The position numbers were made by a program, and so were the translations under genes. Positions 44,019 to 52,273 of a DNA stretch of 52,288 bases are shown one piece after another. The stretch lies in contig QCDE01000006.1 in the NCBI GenBank assembly GCA_003281005.1, forward strand, positions 1 through 52,288, in the 5' to 3' direction. Position 1 is the stretch's first letter. The number at the start of each line of letters is the position of its first letter. The notes beneath the pieces were generated by a model, which saw only the letters and a program-made list of their open reading frames with translations, had not been told where the DNA came from and searched no databases. The stretch is from Pelagibacteraceae bacterium AG-349-O05. Its GTDB lineage: Bacteria; Pseudomonadota; Alphaproteobacteria; Pelagibacterales; Pelagibacteraceae.

Positions 44019-46323
44019 TTTTTTTTTTTATTTTGTTTTTAATTTTGTTAATACTCATTAAAATTCTTTCAGGTGTTGCTGGCGCATTAAGTTCTGGTGC
44101 AAACTGATAATTTCCAACTGAAGCAACTGCATCTTTAATTGCATAAAAAACGCTCATAGCTAACATTAGAGGAGGTTCGCCTGTTGTCTTTGCTTTATTA
44201 ACAACTTTTTCTTTATTTATTCCATCTTTAAAAATTTCTACATTAAATTTTTTTGGAATATCACTTACAGCAGGAATTTTATACGTTGATGGAGAGAAAG
44301 TTGTAATCTGGCCATTTGATTTCCAATTTAGTTCTTCAATAGTCAACCAACCTTGTCCTTGAACAAAACCGCCTTCGATCTGACCTAATTCAAGTGCAGG
44401 ATTTATTGGTTTCCCTGCATCATGCAAAATATCAACTCTCTCTAGGATATTTTCACCTGTCAGTGTATCTATAGTTATTTCTGAAACAGCTGCACCATAA
44501 CAAAAATAATAAAATGGTCTTCCTCTAAATTTTTTTTTATCAAAGTTTATTTTTGGCGTTGAATAAAAACCTGAGGATGAAAGAGAAATTCTATTTAAAT
44601 ATGCTTCTTGAATAATACTTGTAAATTCAAATTGTCTATTTCCAAATATTATATATTGATCCTTATAAATTGCTTCTTGATTGTAAATCTTATATTTTTT
44701 TTTAATAAATTTTTCTAAATTTAATTTAATTTTTGCTACTGCATTTAATGCTGCAGCACCATTAAGGTCTGTGGTTGAAGATGCAGCGCTAGCTGAAGTA
44801 TTTGGAACCTTAGCTGTATTTGTTGATGAAATATGTACTAAATTATATGGCAATCCCAAGGAATTGGCCACTAGTTGAGCTATTTTTGTATGAGTCCCTT
44901 GACCCATTTCTATACCACCATGGTTCAAGTACACACTTCCATCTGTATAAATATGCACTAAAGCACCAGCTTGATTTAAATGAATTGTTGTAAATGAAAT
45001 CCCAAATTTTACTGGTGTAATAGCTATACCCTTCTTTTTAAATTTATTTTTTTCATTGAATTTTTTTATCTCTGAATATCTTTTCTTATAATTAGATTTA
45101 TTTTCTAAATTTTTAAATATTTCATTAATCACATTGTCTTCAATAGTCATTCCATAGTGAGTTACATTTTTTTTATCTTTTTGATAAAAATTTTTCTTTC
45201 GAACTTGAATAGGATCTATTTTTAAATACCTTGAAATATTATCAATAACATTTTCTATAGCCATCATTCCTTGATTTCCACCAAAGCCTCTAAATGCAGT
45301 CGAAGTTGGAATATTTGTCTTGCATAAATTATTTGTTACCTCGATATCTGATATGTAATACGCATTGTCTATATGAAGAAGAGCTCTATCATTTATTGCC
45401 GCTGATAAATCAGGCGACATTCCACAATTTGATGATAAGTTAATTTTTAATCCCTCAATAATTCCTTCATCATTAAATCCAACTTCGTATTCAGATAAAA
45501 ATTCATGCCTCTTACCAGTCAAAATTATATCATCATCTCTATCTAGTCTTAATTTCACAGGCTGACCTGTTTTTTTTGCCAACAACGCACAAATACATGC
45601 GGTCATAAAATTTGTCTCTTTCCCTCCAAATCCACCTCCAATTCTTCTTACTTCAACATTTATAGAATTACTTTTCTGATTAAACATTTTTGCAATTAAT
45701 TGTTGTGTCTCAGAAGGATGTTGTGTTGAACTGTAAACTAAAAAATTATCATCTTCTTTAGGTATAACGAACGCTGCCTGACCCTCTAAATAAAAGTGTT
45801 CTTGACTTCCGGTTGTAAAGTTTCCTTTCAAATTATATTTTGAATTTTTAATTTTCTTAGAAGGGTTTCCTTTTTTAATTTTTCTAGGCTTAAATAAAAA
45901 CTGTTTTTTATTTAAAGCATCCTTTATTGTGATAACTGGTTTTAAATCTTTATAAGTGATTTTTGCCTTTAATACTGCTTTTCTTGCAAGTTCAGTAGTT
46001 GTGGCAGCTACAGCAAACAATGGTTGACCAAAAAACTCAACTTTTTTATCTGGAAATATTGGATCACCATCAAAAACAGGGCCTACGTCGTTCCTTCCTG
46101 AAATATCACTTTGAGTGACTACTGATATGACCCCTTTACTTTTTTTTACATCGCTTAAGTCTATTTTTTTGATTATTGCATGAGCTTTTTTACTTAAACC
46201 AATAGCACCATAAATTGTATTTTTTGGTTCATTAATGTCGTCAGTGTATTCAGCGTATCCACTTACATGCTTATAAGCACTATCATGTGGTCTTACATCA
46301 TTAATATAGTTCTCTTTGGTCAT
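44008..46323 (-). CDS. xdhB: Xanthine dehydrogenase, molybdopterin subunit
   Basis: A 771-residue large subunit. Moco-binding blocks include GSQEHFYLEGQAAFV, RRIGGGFGGKETNF, AFRGFGGNQGM and GGIEMGQGTHTKIAQ. The catalytic Glu is in TTGEPPLMLAMSVFYAI near the C-terminus. It hydroxylates hypoxanthine and xanthine to urate. It directly abuts xdhA (one base). No XdhC-type Moco-insertion factor is in the window, so that must be encoded elsewhere or bypassed. Confidence 0.95.
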   Translation of the reverse strand: MTKENYINDVRPHDSAYKHVSGYAEYTDDINEPKNTIYGAIGLSKKAHAIIKKIDLSDVKKSKGVISVVTQSDISGRNDVGPVFDGDPIFPDKKVEFFGQPLFAVAATTTELARKAVLKAKITYKDLKPVITIKDALNKKQFLFKPRKIKKGNPSKKIKNSKYNLKGNFTTGSQEHFYLEGQAAFVIPKEDDNFLVYSSTQHPSETQQLIAKMFNQKSNSINVEVRRIGGGFGGKETNFMTACICALLAKKTGQPVKLRLDRDDDIILTGKRHEFLSEYEVGFNDEGIIEGLKINLSSNCGMSPDLSAAINDRALLHIDNAYYISDIEVTNNLCKTNIPTSTAFRGFGGNQGMMAIENVIDNISRYLKIDPIQVRKKNFYQKDKKNVTHYGMTIEDNVINEIFKNLENKSNYKKRYSEIKKFNEKNKFKKKGIAITPVKFGISFTTIHLNQAGALVHIYTDGSVYLNHGGIEMGQGTHTKIAQLVANSLGLPYNLVHISSTNTAKVPNTSASAASSTTDLNGAAALNAVAKIKLNLEKFIKKKYKIYNQEAIYKDQYIIFGNRQFEFTSIIQEAYLNRISLSSSGFYSTPKINFDKKKFRGRPFYYFCYGAAVSEITIDTLTGENILERVDILHDAGKPINPALELGQIEGGFVQGQGWLTIEELNWKSNGQITTFSPSTYKIPAVSDIPKKFNVEIFKDGINKEKVVNKAKTTGEPPLMLAMSVFYAIKDAVASVGNYQFAPELNAPATPERILMSINKIKNKIKKKNGR

Positions 46324-47760
46324 TTAATTAACTCTTGTTAGCTTATTAGAATCTATTTCTACAAAACATTTCATCAATAAATTTTTTGCTATCTCTAGTC
46401 TATATTCTTTACTTGCTCTCATATCCCCTATAGGACTTAGGTCTTTATCAAGAGAATTTTTGGCTTGATTAAAAGTGCTTAAATTAAGAGGTTTATTCTT
46501 AAGAATTTTCTCACAGGCTTTAGCTCTTTTTGGTACAGCTGCCATACCTCCAAAAGCAATAAAAACTTCTTTAATTTTATTTTTATCAATTTCAAAATTA
46601 AATGATCCACAAACAGATGAAATATCATCATCAAATCTTTTTGATATTTTAAATGCTTTAAAAATATTTTTCTTAAATAATGGTATTTTTATTGAGTGAA
46701 TAAATTCATTCTTTTTTAATTTAGTTTTTCTATAATCAAGGAAAAAATTATTTATTGGTATAACTTTTCTTTGATTGAAGCTTTCAATTAAAATTTCTGC
46801 ATTTAAAGATAACAAAATTGGTAATGTATCACCTATCGGAGATGCTGTTGCAATGTTACCACCTATAGTTCCTACATTCCGAATTTGAACAGAACCATAT
46901 CTTTTAAGAACTAAATAAAAATCTGGATAATGTTTTTTAATTTCTTTTTCAAATTTTATTAAAGGTGTAGAGGCGCCAACCTCAAGGTAATTTTTATTTA
47001 CTTTTATAAAGTCTAATTCTTTTATTTCTTTTAAATCAATTATAAAAGGAATTTCTTTTCTTTCTTTTGTAACTTTTAAAGATAAGTCTGTTCCACCTGC
47101 AAGAAAACTAAAATTAGAGTATTTTTTAATTATATTTTTTAAATCCTTAATATTCTTTGGTGAAATATAAATTTTATCATCTTTTATAATATAAATATTT
47201 TTTGGTTTAATTTTTTTTAATAATTGAATAACTTTATTATTATTTTTACTAAATTGATCATTCCTGTTTTTCTTGTCTAAACTTTTTGCAGCATCTATTA
47301 TAGGTCTATATCCAGTGCAACGACATAAATTACCTGATATAGAATCTGTTATTAATTCATTATTAAGATTTTTGTTATTTTTAAACATTGAAAATAAAGC
47401 CATAACAAATCCTGGTGTACAGAAACCGCATTGGGAACCATGAAATTTTACCATCGCATCTTGTACAGGGTGAAGTTTGCCATCTTTGGAAACCAAATCT
47501 TCTACAATTAAAAGTTGTTTACCATTTAATGATGGAACAAATGAAATGCAGGAATTAATTGCTTTATATATAATCTTATTATCGACTAATTCACCTAAAA
47601 CAATTGTACACGCGCCACAACCACCCTCTGAACATCCTTCTTTGGTTCCAGTCTTTTTTAATTCGGTTCTAATATAATTAAGTATGGTTTGATTTGGATC
47701 AGGATTATTGATTACAATAAGCTTATCATTTAATAAAAATTTAACAGAGCTCGATATCAC
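46324..47760 (-). CDS. xdhA: Xanthine dehydrogenase, FeS/FAD subunit
   Basis: A 478-residue small subunit. The plant-type 2Fe-2S cluster uses Cys43, Cys48, Cys51 and Cys71. The second cluster uses Cys111, Cys114, Cys146 and Cys148 (QCGFCTPGF and GNLCRCTGYRP). The FAD domain (about 190-470) has FLAGGTDLSLK and NVGTIGGNIATASPIGD. The start is a GTG at 47760, immediately after the uraH stop, with no nearby ATG in frame. It passes electrons from the Mo site to NAD via FAD. Confidence 0.94.
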   Translation of the reverse strand: MISSSVKFLLNDKLIVINNPDPNQTILNYIRTELKKTGTKEGCSEGGCGACTIVLGELVDNKIIYKAINSCISFVPSLNGKQLLIVEDLVSKDGKLHPVQDAMVKFHGSQCGFCTPGFVMALFSMFKNNKNLNNELITDSISGNLCRCTGYRPIIDAAKSLDKKNRNDQFSKNNNKVIQLLKKIKPKNIYIIKDDKIYISPKNIKDLKNIIKKYSNFSFLAGGTDLSLKVTKERKEIPFIIDLKEIKELDFIKVNKNYLEVGASTPLIKFEKEIKKHYPDFYLVLKRYGSVQIRNVGTIGGNIATASPIGDTLPILLSLNAEILIESFNQRKVIPINNFFLDYRKTKLKKNEFIHSIKIPLFKKNIFKAFKISKRFDDDISSVCGSFNFEIDKNKIKEVFIAFGGMAAVPKRAKACEKILKNKPLNLSTFNQAKNSLDKDLSPIGDMRASKEYRLEIAKNLLMKCFVEIDSNKLTRVN

Positions 47761-48111
47761 TTAACTACCTCTATAAGTAGAATAACTCCAAGGTGAAACA
47801 AGTAAAGGAACATGATAATGCTGCGAGGGATCTGAAATACCAAATCTGATAATAACATCATCCAGGAATGGAACATCGCTAGCTGCAGATGTATTTTTAA
47901 AATAATCACCAATATGAAAAACTAATTCATATTTACCCTTAACAAAAATATCTCCCTCAGCTAATGGTGAATTAGCTCTACCATCTTCATTGAGTTTTGT
48001 TGACGTTAATTTTTTTCGTTCTGAATTATTAATATAAAACAACTCAACTAGGATACCTTTGCCAGGTTTACCAGAATACACATCTAAAACATGAGTTGTG
48101 AGCTTTGTCAT
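47761..48111 (-). CDS. uraH: 5-hydroxyisourate hydrolase (transthyretin-like)
   Basis: A 116-residue transthyretin-fold enzyme. It begins MTKLTTHVLDVYSGKPGKG (catalytic His7) and ends STYRGS, the diagnostic C-terminal tetrapeptide YRGS. HYHVPLLVSPWSYSTYRGS contains the other active-site residues. It hydrolyses 5-hydroxyisourate to OHCU, the second step after PuuD. It is the first gene of the minus-strand operon, and no periplasmic signal is seen. Confidence 0.95.
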   Translation of the reverse strand: MTKLTTHVLDVYSGKPGKGILVELFYINNSERKKLTSTKLNEDGRANSPLAEGDIFVKGKYELVFHIGDYFKNTSAASDVPFLDDVIIRFGISDPSQHYHVPLLVSPWSYSTYRGS

Positions 48112-48125
48112 AAAATTATAGTATC

Positions 48126-48145
48126 ATTTAATTTCAAACTTAAAT
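48126..48145. promoter_or_regulatory. Central dyad in the uraH-uraD divergent control region
   Basis: ATTTAA (48126-48131) and TTAAAT (48140-48145) form an inverted repeat with an 8-base spacer. Its centre falls at 48135.5, which is exactly the middle of the 48-base gap between the two start codons (48112-48159). Such placement suits a shared operator controlling both operons. The sequence is short and AT-rich, so chance is possible. No regulator gene is in the window. Confidence 0.35.
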
Positions 48146-48159
48146 TATTTTAAAGTTAT

Positions 48160-48657
48160 ATGAGAACAATAAATAACATTAACGATCTTAACAAGTCTGA
48201 TTTTTTGTCTTTATTTGGTAATGTTTTTGAAAAAACTGAGTCAGTTGCAGTGGAAGCATTTGAGTTAAAACCATTTAAAAACTTTGAGGATATTATGTTT
48301 AAAATGCTTGATATTTATGAAAATTACGAAAAGAATAAAATTTTAGAGATTTTAAATGCTCATCCTGAGCTTGCTGTAGCAAAAAAAATGACCTCTGAGT
48401 CTATATCAGAACAAGCCTCTGCAAAATTAAACCAATGTTCTAATGATGAATATGAAGAATTTAAAAAATTAAATTCAGAATATAAAAAAAAGTTTAATTT
48501 TCCTTTTATAATTGCCGTAAAAGGTAAAGATAAAAATGAAATTTTGAATAATTTTAGACAAAGAATACAAAGTGATGTAGAAAGTGAATTCCTTGAAGCA
48601 AAGAAACAAGTAAAAAAAATTGCAACCTTTCGTTTGAATGAAATAATTAAAAAATGA
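48160..48657 (+). CDS. uraD: OHCU decarboxylase
   Basis: A 165-residue helical enzyme. The catalytic motif is NAHPELAVAKK (His68, Glu70), followed by the family block SEQASAKL (83-90). FPFIIAVKGKDKNEIL is the third conserved segment. It decarboxylates 2-oxo-4-hydroxy-4-carboxy-5-ureidoimidazoline to S-allantoin. It heads the divergent plus-strand operon, overlapping alc by four bases (ATGA). Confidence 0.95.
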   Translation: MRTINNINDLNKSDFLSLFGNVFEKTESVAVEAFELKPFKNFEDIMFKMLDIYENYEKNKILEILNAHPELAVAKKMTSESISEQASAKLNQCSNDEYEEFKKLNSEYKKKFNFPFIIAVKGKDKNEILNNFRQRIQSDVESEFLEAKKQVKKIATFRLNEIIKK

Positions 48658-49640
48658 AAAAATTTATAAGTGCAAAAATGATTAACTTAGCGGACTCAAG
48701 AATTGGATCTAAAGTTATATTTAAGACTGACGATTTTTTTGCAGCTGCTCATAGAATATTAAAAATCGAAACTCCAGTTTTTAAAGATGGACTATTTGAC
48801 AAACATGGTAAATGGATGGATGGATGGGAAACAAGGAGAAGAAGATCAAAAGGTTTTGATTATTTAATTTTAAAACTTGGTAAACCTGGGAAGATATTTG
48901 ATATAGACATTGACACAACACACTTCAATGGAAACCAACCCACACATGCTTCGTTAGAGGGTTGCTTAAGTAAAACAAAGCCTAATAAGAAAACAAAATG
49001 GATTTCTTTACTGAGCAAAAAAAAACTTGGGCCAAGCCGAAACCATAGCTTCAAATCAAACAACAAATCTGTTTTTAATTATATAAGACTAAACATTTTT
49101 CCAGATGGTGGAGTTGCAAGACTAAGGCTTTATGGAAAAATTGAAATGGAGAAAAACTTTTTAAATAAAAAAACTATTAACCTCACATCTGTTTTAAATG
49201 GCGCTTCAATTGTTGGTTGTAATAATGAACATTTCGGCAGAGCTGAAAATATCATAGCACCTGGTAAAGGAAAAAATATGGGAGATGGTTGGGAAACAAG
49301 AAGAAGTAGAGGAAAAAACTTTGATTGGCTTATAATAAAATTTGGAAAACCAGGATTAATAAAAAAGCTAGAGATAGATACCCGTCATTTTAAAGGAAAC
49401 TATCCCGATAGTTGTTCAATTCAAACTGCAAGCATTTCAAAAAATCTGTCCAATAAATCAATTGTTAATAATTCAAAAAATTGGAAGTTTATTTTAAATA
49501 AGTCAAAACTGTCAGCTCACAAGAAACATATTTTTAAAAAATTCTTAATTAAGAGAAGTAAGGAAAATTATCTTAAAATAAATATCTATCCAGACGGTGG
49601 AATTTCAAGAATAAGGGCATTCGGAAATTTTGTGAAATGA
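48654..49640 (+). CDS. alc: Allantoicase
   Basis: A 328-residue enzyme made of two internal repeats of the allantoicase fold. The repeats are visible as GWETRRRRSKGFDYLILK and GWETRRSRGKNFDWLIIK, then DTTHFNGNQP and DTRHFKGNYP. It hydrolyses allantoate to ureidoglycolate and urea. It lies between uraD (4-base overlap) and allA (4-base overlap). The catalytic residue assignments come from the family. Confidence 0.94.
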   Translation: MKKFISAKMINLADSRIGSKVIFKTDDFFAAAHRILKIETPVFKDGLFDKHGKWMDGWETRRRRSKGFDYLILKLGKPGKIFDIDIDTTHFNGNQPTHASLEGCLSKTKPNKKTKWISLLSKKKLGPSRNHSFKSNNKSVFNYIRLNIFPDGGVARLRLYGKIEMEKNFLNKKTINLTSVLNGASIVGCNNEHFGRAENIIAPGKGKNMGDGWETRRSRGKNFDWLIIKFGKPGLIKKLEIDTRHFKGNYPDSCSIQTASISKNLSNKSIVNNSKNWKFILNKSKLSAHKKHIFKKFLIKRSKENYLKINIYPDGGISRIRAFGNFVK

Positions 49641-50128
49641 AAATAATAAAAGCAAAAAAAATTACTAAAAAAAATTTTTCTAAATTTGGTCAATTAATAG
49701 ATACGTCAAAAAAAAATCCTATAAATATTAATGATGGGTATGCAAAAAGATTTGATAATTTGATAAACCTAGATGCATCTAAAAAAAAAGGAAAAGCAAT
49801 TGTTAGTATTTTTAAAGCAAAAAAAAGAAGGTTTCCTATGAAAATTAATATGATGGAAAAACATCCTTTAGGAAGCCAGGCCTTTATACCAATGGAAGAT
49901 ACAAAATTTTTAGTATTTGTAGCACCAAAAGGAGATAAACCAGATGTAAATAAAATCCAATCCTTTTTAGTCCCAAAACAAACTGGGGTTAATTATAATG
50001 CTGGTATTTGGCACTTTCCGTTGATTTCTATGAAAGATATGAATTTTCTAATTGTTGATAGAAAAGGAAAAGGAAACAATCTTGTTATTTATAAATTTAA
50101 AAAAGATAAAATTATTTTAAAGAAATGA
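49637..50128 (+). CDS. allA: Ureidoglycolate lyase
   Basis: A 163-residue cupin-fold enzyme. Family blocks include KMEKHPLGSQAFIPM-type (MMEKHPLGSQAFIPMEDTKF), LVFVAPKGDKPD and GVNYNAGIWHFPLI, which provide the metal-binding His and Glu residues. It splits ureidoglycolate into glyoxylate and urea, the last step of this branch. It overlaps alc and puuE by four bases on each side. Confidence 0.92.
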   Translation: MKIIKAKKITKKNFSKFGQLIDTSKKNPININDGYAKRFDNLINLDASKKKGKAIVSIFKAKKRRFPMKINMMEKHPLGSQAFIPMEDTKFLVFVAPKGDKPDVNKIQSFLVPKQTGVNYNAGIWHFPLISMKDMNFLIVDRKGKGNNLVIYKFKKDKIILKK

Positions 50129-51024
50129 AAAAAAAATATCCAAGAGATTTGGTGGGATATGGTTCCAAACAAATTAAGGTAAGGTGGCCTGGTAATGCTA
50201 AGTTAGCTTTACAATTTGTACTAAATTATGAAGAAGGAGCAGAGAATTGTACTCTTCATGGTGATAAAACTTCAGAGGTATTTTTATCAGAAATTATAGG
50301 AGCAAAAGCAGTTAAAGGTCGACACTTAAATATGGAGTCAATTTATGAATATGGATCAAGAAGAGGATTTTGGAGAATTCACAACCTCTTTAACAAAAAA
50401 AAAATTCCACTTACTATTTTTGGAGTTGGTATGGCATTGGAGAGAAATAAAGAAGTTTGTTCTGCCATAAAAAAAGCAAATTATGAAGTTGCTAGTCATG
50501 GGTGGAGATGGATTGATTATCAAAACGTATCAAAGAAAAAAGAAAAGAATGATATGAAACTTGCAGTCAAATCTATAAAAAAGATTTTTGGCTATCAACC
50601 TGCTGGTTGGTACACTGGTAGGTGTAGCACAAATACTTTAGATTTAGTAATCGAAAATGGTGATTTTTTATACTGTAGCGATACATACAGTGATGATCTT
50701 CCATATTGGATAAAAAAAGGTAATAAAAAACAACTTATGATTCCTTATACACTTGATAATAATGATATGAGATTTGCAACCAATCAAGGATTTAATTCGG
50801 GTGAACAATTTTACAATTATTTAAAAGATAGTTTCGATGCCCTTTATGAGGAAGGAAAAACTTCACCAAAGATGATGTCGGTTGGCTTGCATTGTAGATT
50901 AATTGGAAGGCCTGGTAGAATACAATCCCTTAAAAAATTTTTAAATTACATCACAAAATTTAAAGATATTTGGATCTGCAAAAGATTAGACATAGCTAAA
51001 CATTGGATAAAAAATTATAGTTAA
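50125..51024 (+). CDS. puuE: Allantoinase, polysaccharide-deacetylase type
   Basis: A 299-residue NodB-fold hydrolase of the PuuE family. It begins with YPRDLVGYGSKQ and the signature RWPGNAKLALQFVLNYEEGAEN, then YEYGSRRGFWRIHNLF and EVASHGWRWIDYQ. These are standard in cofactor-independent bacterial allantoinases. It opens the hydantoin ring of allantoin to allantoate. It completes the plus-strand operon although it acts before alc and allA. It is convergent with the cytochrome gene, 9 bases away. Confidence 0.94.
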   Translation: MKKKYPRDLVGYGSKQIKVRWPGNAKLALQFVLNYEEGAENCTLHGDKTSEVFLSEIIGAKAVKGRHLNMESIYEYGSRRGFWRIHNLFNKKKIPLTIFGVGMALERNKEVCSAIKKANYEVASHGWRWIDYQNVSKKKEKNDMKLAVKSIKKIFGYQPAGWYTGRCSTNTLDLVIENGDFLYCSDTYSDDLPYWIKKGNKKQLMIPYTLDNNDMRFATNQGFNSGEQFYNYLKDSFDALYEEGKTSPKMMSVGLHCRLIGRPGRIQSLKKFLNYITKFKDIWICKRLDIAKHWIKNYS

Positions 51025-51033
51025 AAATTTTTA

Positions 51034-51357
51034 TTATTGTTCCGCAGCTATAGAAGTATAATGAGCAACTGCTTCTATTTCATCATCAGTTAGTATACCC
51101 TCCATCGCAGGCATTACTCCTATACCATTTTTAACTGCCATTATAATTCTTTGAATATCAGGTCTGATTTCATTTAAATTTGGACCAACCATTGAGTTTG
51201 ATCCAGCATCCGAGAGCATATGGCACGCTGCACAATTTCCAGCTCCTAGAAAAACTTCTTTTCCCTTACTAAATAATTCATCAGCATTAGCTTGTATAAT
51301 TGATACAAATATTAAAAAAAACAAGTTGCAACAGAAATTTAAAAATAATTTTTTCAC
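51034..51357 (-). CDS. Secreted monohaem c-type cytochrome, probable PuuD partner
   Basis: A 107-residue protein from a GTG at 51357; no ATG in frame starts nearby. It has a signal peptide (about residues 1-25, ending QANA). The single haem-binding motif is CAACH (42-46), and the distal Met82 is in GVMPAMEG. The protein is about the size of the cytochrome c domain normally fused to the end of PuuD. It sits directly after the purine operon and apart from other respiratory genes. It is a natural candidate for carrying electrons from urate oxidation to the terminal oxidase. A general respiratory cytochrome c is the alternative. Confidence 0.88.
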   Translation of the reverse strand: MKKLFLNFCCNLFFLIFVSIIQANADELFSKGKEVFLGAGNCAACHMLSDAGSNSMVGPNLNEIRPDIQRIIMAVKNGIGVMPAMEGILTDDEIEAVAHYTSIAAEQ

Positions 51358-51400
51358 TTAAATTTGGTATCATAATTAAAAAAATTTAAAAAGGAGAATT

Positions 51401-51688
51401 ATGAAAGCTTATTGGGTTGCAAATTACACTGAAATAAAAGATGACGAAAGACTTAAAAAATATGCTGTTAAAGCAAAAGAAGCGGTTGAAAAATATTCTG
51501 GAAGAATATTGGCAAGAAGTGCAAATAATATAACTTTAGATGGTAGAGAAATGGTCAGAGTGGCTCTTGCAGAATTTCCAGATATAGAAGCTGCAAAAAA
51601 TTGTTACAATTCTGAAGAGTATGTTGAGGCTAGGAAACATCTAGAAAACAATGCTACAAGAGAACATATAATTTTTGAGGGAATGTAA
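51401..51688 (+). CDS. DUF1330 domain protein
   Basis: A 95-residue protein that begins MKAYWVANYTEIKDDERLKKY and contains RILARSANNITLDGREMVRV and FPDIEAAKNCYNSEEY, the usual DUF1330 blocks. The fold is a dimeric alpha-beta barrel related to the ABM/EthD group. Function is not established. An SD (AAGGAG) precedes the ATG. It is divergent from the cytochrome gene, with 43 bases between the starts, and convergent with the glycosylase. Confidence 0.88.
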   Translation: MKAYWVANYTEIKDDERLKKYAVKAKEAVEKYSGRILARSANNITLDGREMVRVALAEFPDIEAAKNCYNSEEYVEARKHLENNATREHIIFEGM

Positions 51689-51700
51689 AATAATAAAGAT

Positions 51701-52273
51701 TTAATATTGAATAGGTTCGGGATCTATACTTCTCCATAAATACCAAGTGGCGACAGAACAGTAAGGTGAAAACTTTTTGTTTAAATATGTTATATAACTT
51801 TCTGGTGGTAAGTATTTTTTATTAAAATTTTTTGAAATAGCTCTTAACAAGCCAATATCCTGAATTGGCCAAATATTAGGACGATTATATGTAAACAATA
51901 AGATCATTTCTGCTGACCATCTTCCTATTTGTCTTAACTGAGAGAGATAAATAATCGCTTCTTCATCAGACAATTTTGAAATAATTTTTGGATTAAATTC
52001 TTTGTTCAGTACTTTTTTAGCTAAACTTTTAATTCCTTTTACTTTCTGCCTGCTTAAGCCACAACTTTTTAGCTGAGATGAAGATAACTTATTAACTGTT
52101 TTTGCATTAATTTTATTTTTACATTTTTTCTTAAATTTTAAAAAAACTGAATTTGCAGCTGCAACACTAATTTGTTGTCCAATTATACTTTTACAAAGTG
52201 AAAAAAAAACATCTCTTCTTGAGGTAAGCACTGTCTCTGAGGGAGATTTGTATTTTTTAATTAATGATGACAT
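51701..52273 (-). CDS. DNA-3-methyladenine glycosylase II (HhH-GPD family)
   Basis: A 190-residue DNA repair glycosylase. The helix-hairpin-helix is LRQIGRWSAEM (113-123), with the following catalytic Asp139 in PIQDIGLLRA. The earlier segment FFSLCKSIIGQQISVAAA is typical of the AlkA-like group. It excises alkylated purines from DNA. It is shorter than E. coli AlkA (about 280), lacking the N-terminal domain, which is usual for many bacterial forms. The last 15 bases of the window lie upstream of its start. Confidence 0.88.
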   Translation of the reverse strand: MSSLIKKYKSPSETVLTSRRDVFFSLCKSIIGQQISVAAANSVFLKFKKKCKNKINAKTVNKLSSSQLKSCGLSRQKVKGIKSLAKKVLNKEFNPKIISKLSDEEAIIYLSQLRQIGRWSAEMILLFTYNRPNIWPIQDIGLLRAISKNFNKKYLPPESYITYLNKKFSPYCSVATWYLWRSIDPEPIQY

